Of a stretch of DNA of 64,000 nt, positions 61,496-64,000 are shown in pieces. The translations under genes and the position numbers were made by a program. Numbering within the stretch: the first letter of the stretch is position 1; the number at the start of each line of letters is the position of its first letter. Under the pieces are notes generated by a model. It did no database searches. It saw nothing but the letters and a program-made list of their open reading frames with translations, and was not told the DNA's origin. Origin of the DNA: Bacteroidales bacterium (GTDB taxonomy: Bacteria > Bacteroidota > Bacteroidia > Bacteroidales > UBA932); NCBI GenBank assembly GCA_023227835.1, contig JALOCI010000002.1:95243-159242 (forward strand). Direction: 5' to 3'.

Positions 61496-62647
61496 CTATT
61501 TGAGATTCACAACCACCACCACACTATTTCCCTCAGGATTTATTCTCTCCAACGATCTCGGATGTTTCAGCTTGCTTCTGAAGTTGCTGTCCGCTTTGGC
61601 GAAATTTTTCGCTTGTGCCATAAAATAGAGTTTCTTCCCGTCCAGATACTGTAAGGATGATGCTATAAATGTGTTCTCTTTATTAAACTCAAACCACTTT
61701 ACCTGATTCCCGGTCTTATCCTTTAGCCCATATACCCAGCGATAATTATTGAAAGATATATTGTCTAATATTTTAATAATAAAGTAATTATTGCTTTCAA
61801 GATAATCATCTATACCCGCAAAAGGCTTTTCCAATAATTGGACATATGCCTCAAGATCTCCTTGGGTTTTGAAATATTTATCTTTGTAAATCTTCTTTTC
61901 TCCAAATTCAACCATTAGTCTGGGACTTAACCCTTTTTCTTGATTGTACTGATATATCGTATCAATATAGAACTCCCTTAACATAATCTCGTCGCCATAC
62001 TTTGTAAATACACTTCTCTGCTCATAAAAACTTCCCACTTTCGTCTTTTTGGGAAGGAACGCGCTGATTTCTTTACCATCCTTGTCCAGAACAACCAGGC
62101 GCTCATCCCTGATCTTATTATTAAGATTCAGATAGACAAGATATCTGTTGTCACTGTATTTATATACCTGCTTAAATGCAGTATAGGAAACCGGCGTTTT
62201 AGTTATGAACTCCCCATTAGTCTTGAAATAGTGTATATTTTTATCCCTGTTGGTTACTACACACAATGTGTCAGAGTTGATAAAGAAATTAGTTGGATAT
62301 GAATACTTACCATCTCCAATTCCTGCATCTCCAATTAATCCTACATATTTTCCATCGGAGCTGAACTTTATCACTACTCCTGCCTTTGGTGCAAACCCTT
62401 GATATTGCAATCTCATGTTAAGGATATAAAAGGAGGTGTCGTGGGGTATCAGGATAGCCTCGTTAGTAAGATATGAGTCAGAACAACTGTCAAGTTGGAT
62501 CAACTCTATGCTGTCAACAAAGTCTGAGAAGAAGAGGGATTGATCGGACGGTTTCTCATAATTAATAGTCTCACAATCAATCTTAGCATTCTGGCAAGAA
62601 AAAACCGGAATTAGCAGTAAAAAAACAAGATAAAATCTATTTTTCAT
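61496..62647 (-). CDS. 6-bladed beta-propeller lipoprotein
   Basis: 383 aa from the ATG at 62647; the frame extends 16 codons further but the signal peptide (MKNRFYLVFLLLIPVFSC, Cys ~18) starts here. Opening DSIELIQLDSCSDSY and the GVVIKFSSDGKYVGLIGDAGIGDGKY block follow the propeller family pattern. The ATG overlaps the last codons of the preceding gene once that gene's frameshift is corrected, giving an 11-bp overlap. Confidence 0.83.
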   Translation of the reverse strand: MKNRFYLVFLLLIPVFSCQNAKIDCETINYEKPSDQSLFFSDFVDSIELIQLDSCSDSYLTNEAILIPHDTSFYILNMRLQYQGFAPKAGVVIKFSSDGKYVGLIGDAGIGDGKYSYPTNFFINSDTLCVVTNRDKNIHYFKTNGEFITKTPVSYTAFKQVYKYSDNRYLVYLNLNNKIRDERLVVLDKDGKEISAFLPKKTKVGSFYEQRSVFTKYGDEIMLREFYIDTIYQYNQEKGLSPRLMVEFGEKKIYKDKYFKTQGDLEAYVQLLEKPFAGIDDYLESNNYFIIKILDNISFNNYRWVYGLKDKTGNQVKWFEFNKENTFIASSLQYLDGKKLYFMAQAKNFAKADSNFRSKLKHPRSLERINPEGNSVVVVVNLK

Positions 62648-63673
62648 TAAGCGAGTATTTAGCAATATATAAATCGGGATCGTCGATAACTGCATACAAG
62701 GTGCGCCCGTCCGGAGATATTGTGTAGACTATAAAGAACTTGTCCATGACATAGCTCTTTACGAATTCACCCTTCAGGTTAAACACTAATATGTATGTGT
62801 GATTCTTTCTATTGATTTTCCTTTTCTTTCATCGCCTATTGTAAGCCCCTGAGTACAAAGAAAGATAAGTTGATTTCTTATGGTTGCACTATGAAATCCG
62901 CCAATCTGTTTGTCGTCAGCCTTAATCCACTGATTCACTAAATCATATCTCGGTTTAAATAACATTTTCTCCCATATAAGCGACAATTTATTGCCTGTAA
63001 TTGAATAGAGGCTTAAATACGGAAACTGCTGACTCACAGCTATTAGATATTGCTTATCAAGAGACAAATCCATGTTTGTATTAAAGAAGTGGATTTTATA
63101 ATCAATACTCTTGTCATCGATAACTTTATAAGGAATCCTGCTAAGATATCTGCCATTTGTGTCTATGATTCCTATCGACTGATCCGGACAAAAGTCCAAT
63201 ACTGCAAATGTAGTATCGGTTATTGCGTCCAAAGTCTGGAGCGTCAGCTTTATATTGGACATGCTCCTCTTCTTTACTATGCTATCGTTGACAGAGAACA
63301 TATCTAATCTGCTTAAATTATAATCCCAGACAAAATAGGAGCCGCTGTCATAGTTATAGGACATTCCAGCCGGATTGATCATCTCTTCCGGCCCCCGACC
63401 AATCCGTCCTGCAGATGTGATTTTTTTTCCGCTAGTGCTGTCAAGAAGCTGAACTAGATTTTTGTCAATATGTGTATTTAAAATTAACCCTTTTGGAGTA
63501 TGATATATACGGGATACGATACTATTAGCCATTAGGGGCTCGGGCAGGATAGTGGCCCTCAGGGTGTCAGTTACTCCAAAAACATCGGAGGGGTCAAGGT
63601 ATTTTTGTTTTTCTTGTTGGCAGGCCGTCAAAGTGGCCAACAATAAACAGATCTTAACAACTTGTTTTCTCAT
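62637..63673 (-). pseudogene. 6-bladed beta-propeller lipoprotein gene broken by a single-base frameshift
   Basis: From the ATG at 63673 the frame gives 295 residues with lipobox LTAC (Cys18), SAGRIGRGPEEMINPAG and ordinary blades, then stops at 62786 after GDERKGKSIERITHTY. Shifting the frame by one base near 62800 restores a family-typical ending: NRKNHTYILVFNLKGEFV..., a blade with TISPDGRTLYAVIDD, and a stop at 62637. The restored gene would overlap the next ATG. A one-base deletion in an A/T run explains this; it may be biological or an assembly error. Confidence 0.8.
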
Positions 63674-64000
63674 GTTTCAATTTTTAAATTGGATATATTT
63701 TGGACGTTGTATTTACCCTACTTTACAATGTGCCGGCAAAAACAGTTTTAATCTGCCTGAAAAACCTTAAATGAAAATACAGGAACTGCTTGCACAATTC
63801 ATTAAATCCCAGCCGGTTTCGAGAGTGAATTTATAAATATATCTTTATATATAAAAATATATTTATCTGTTAGTCAATCTTTTTCCTCCTTGGTATTCAT
63901 AAAGTTACAGTGATATAATTACACTTTTTATAAAAAAGCATCTTACGACCCTTTATTTAGGGGCTTTCATATTTACACCATTTCTTGTTTTTGGACAAAT
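63674..64000. other. AT-rich stretch without a recognised gene
   Basis: No convincing coding region. A 17-codon frame starts at 63771 (MKIQELLAQF...), too short to support. A 10-bp perfect inverted repeat ATAAATATAT/ATATATTTAT lies at 63833-63842 and 63857-63866. The promoter of the propeller genes should lie here, but no clear minus-strand TAnnTTTG element is seen. Confidence 0.6.

Noticed and set aside
63771..63824. Short frame MKIQELLAQF... as a gene or transposase remnant
   Set aside because: Only 17 codons, no extension in other frames and no terminal inverted repeats of an insertion sequence.

Overview
The window looks like chromosomal DNA of a Bacteroidales bacterium (phylum Bacteroidota). 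The evidence is: BACON-domain lipoproteins, a fimbrillin-like lipoprotein, a row of 6-bladed beta-propeller lipoproteins, purH directly upstream of the mreBCD-mrdA-rodA cluster, a TopA without zinc fingers, many upstream regions carrying the Bacteroidota -7 element TAnnTTTG, and almost no Shine-Dalgarno sequences. A genus cannot be read from the sequence alone.

Region by region: 1-8.8 kb holds a truncated S9 peptidase, a GH16 glycanase, an exported possible cysteine hydrolase, a minus-strand operon (exported class C-type serine hydrolase, exported C26 amidotransferase-like hydrolase, lipoprotein) and radA. 8.8-19.5 kb holds a DMT transporter and then one long plus-strand run in which almost every junction is tight or overlapping: TolC, MacA, MacB ATPase, MacB permease, LytS-type kinase, LytTR regulator, a secreted BACON/leucine-rich-repeat/M64 protease, and a peptide deformylase with a lipoprotein signal. 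19.5-26 kb (minus) holds prmC, a metallophosphoesterase fused to a PQQ-like propeller, ddl and a class A PBP. 26-30 kb holds topA, a degenerate arginase-fold protein and an Lrp regulator. 30-38 kb holds ispD, purH and the complete rod-shape operon. 37.9-43 kb holds a biotin carrier and carboxyltransferase pair, gcvP, and then a 233-bp nested inverted-repeat element between convergent terminators.

43-48 kb (minus) is a surface/secretion operon (triple-BACON lipoprotein, fimbrillin-like lipoprotein, M6 metalloprotease). 48-57.5 kb holds mscS, exported M28 and SGNH hydrolases, cstA, miaA/smpB (divergent from a 30-bp gap), lgt and an RlmI-like methyltransferase. 57.6-64 kb holds pgk, a heptanucleotide repeat tract, and four tandem 6-bladed beta-propeller genes, the first of which is broken by a one-base frameshift; the last 327 bases are AT-rich and carry no convincing gene.

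Themes: peptide and glycan degradation outside the cytoplasm, envelope synthesis and shape (ddl, PBPs, mre, lgt), and housekeeping. The observations most worth checking are the foldback element at 42850-43082, the 7-bp repeat family that also lies inside coding sequences, the lipoprotein deformylase next to a secreted M64 protease under apparent LytTR control, and the promoters that leave almost no room for a 5' leader.
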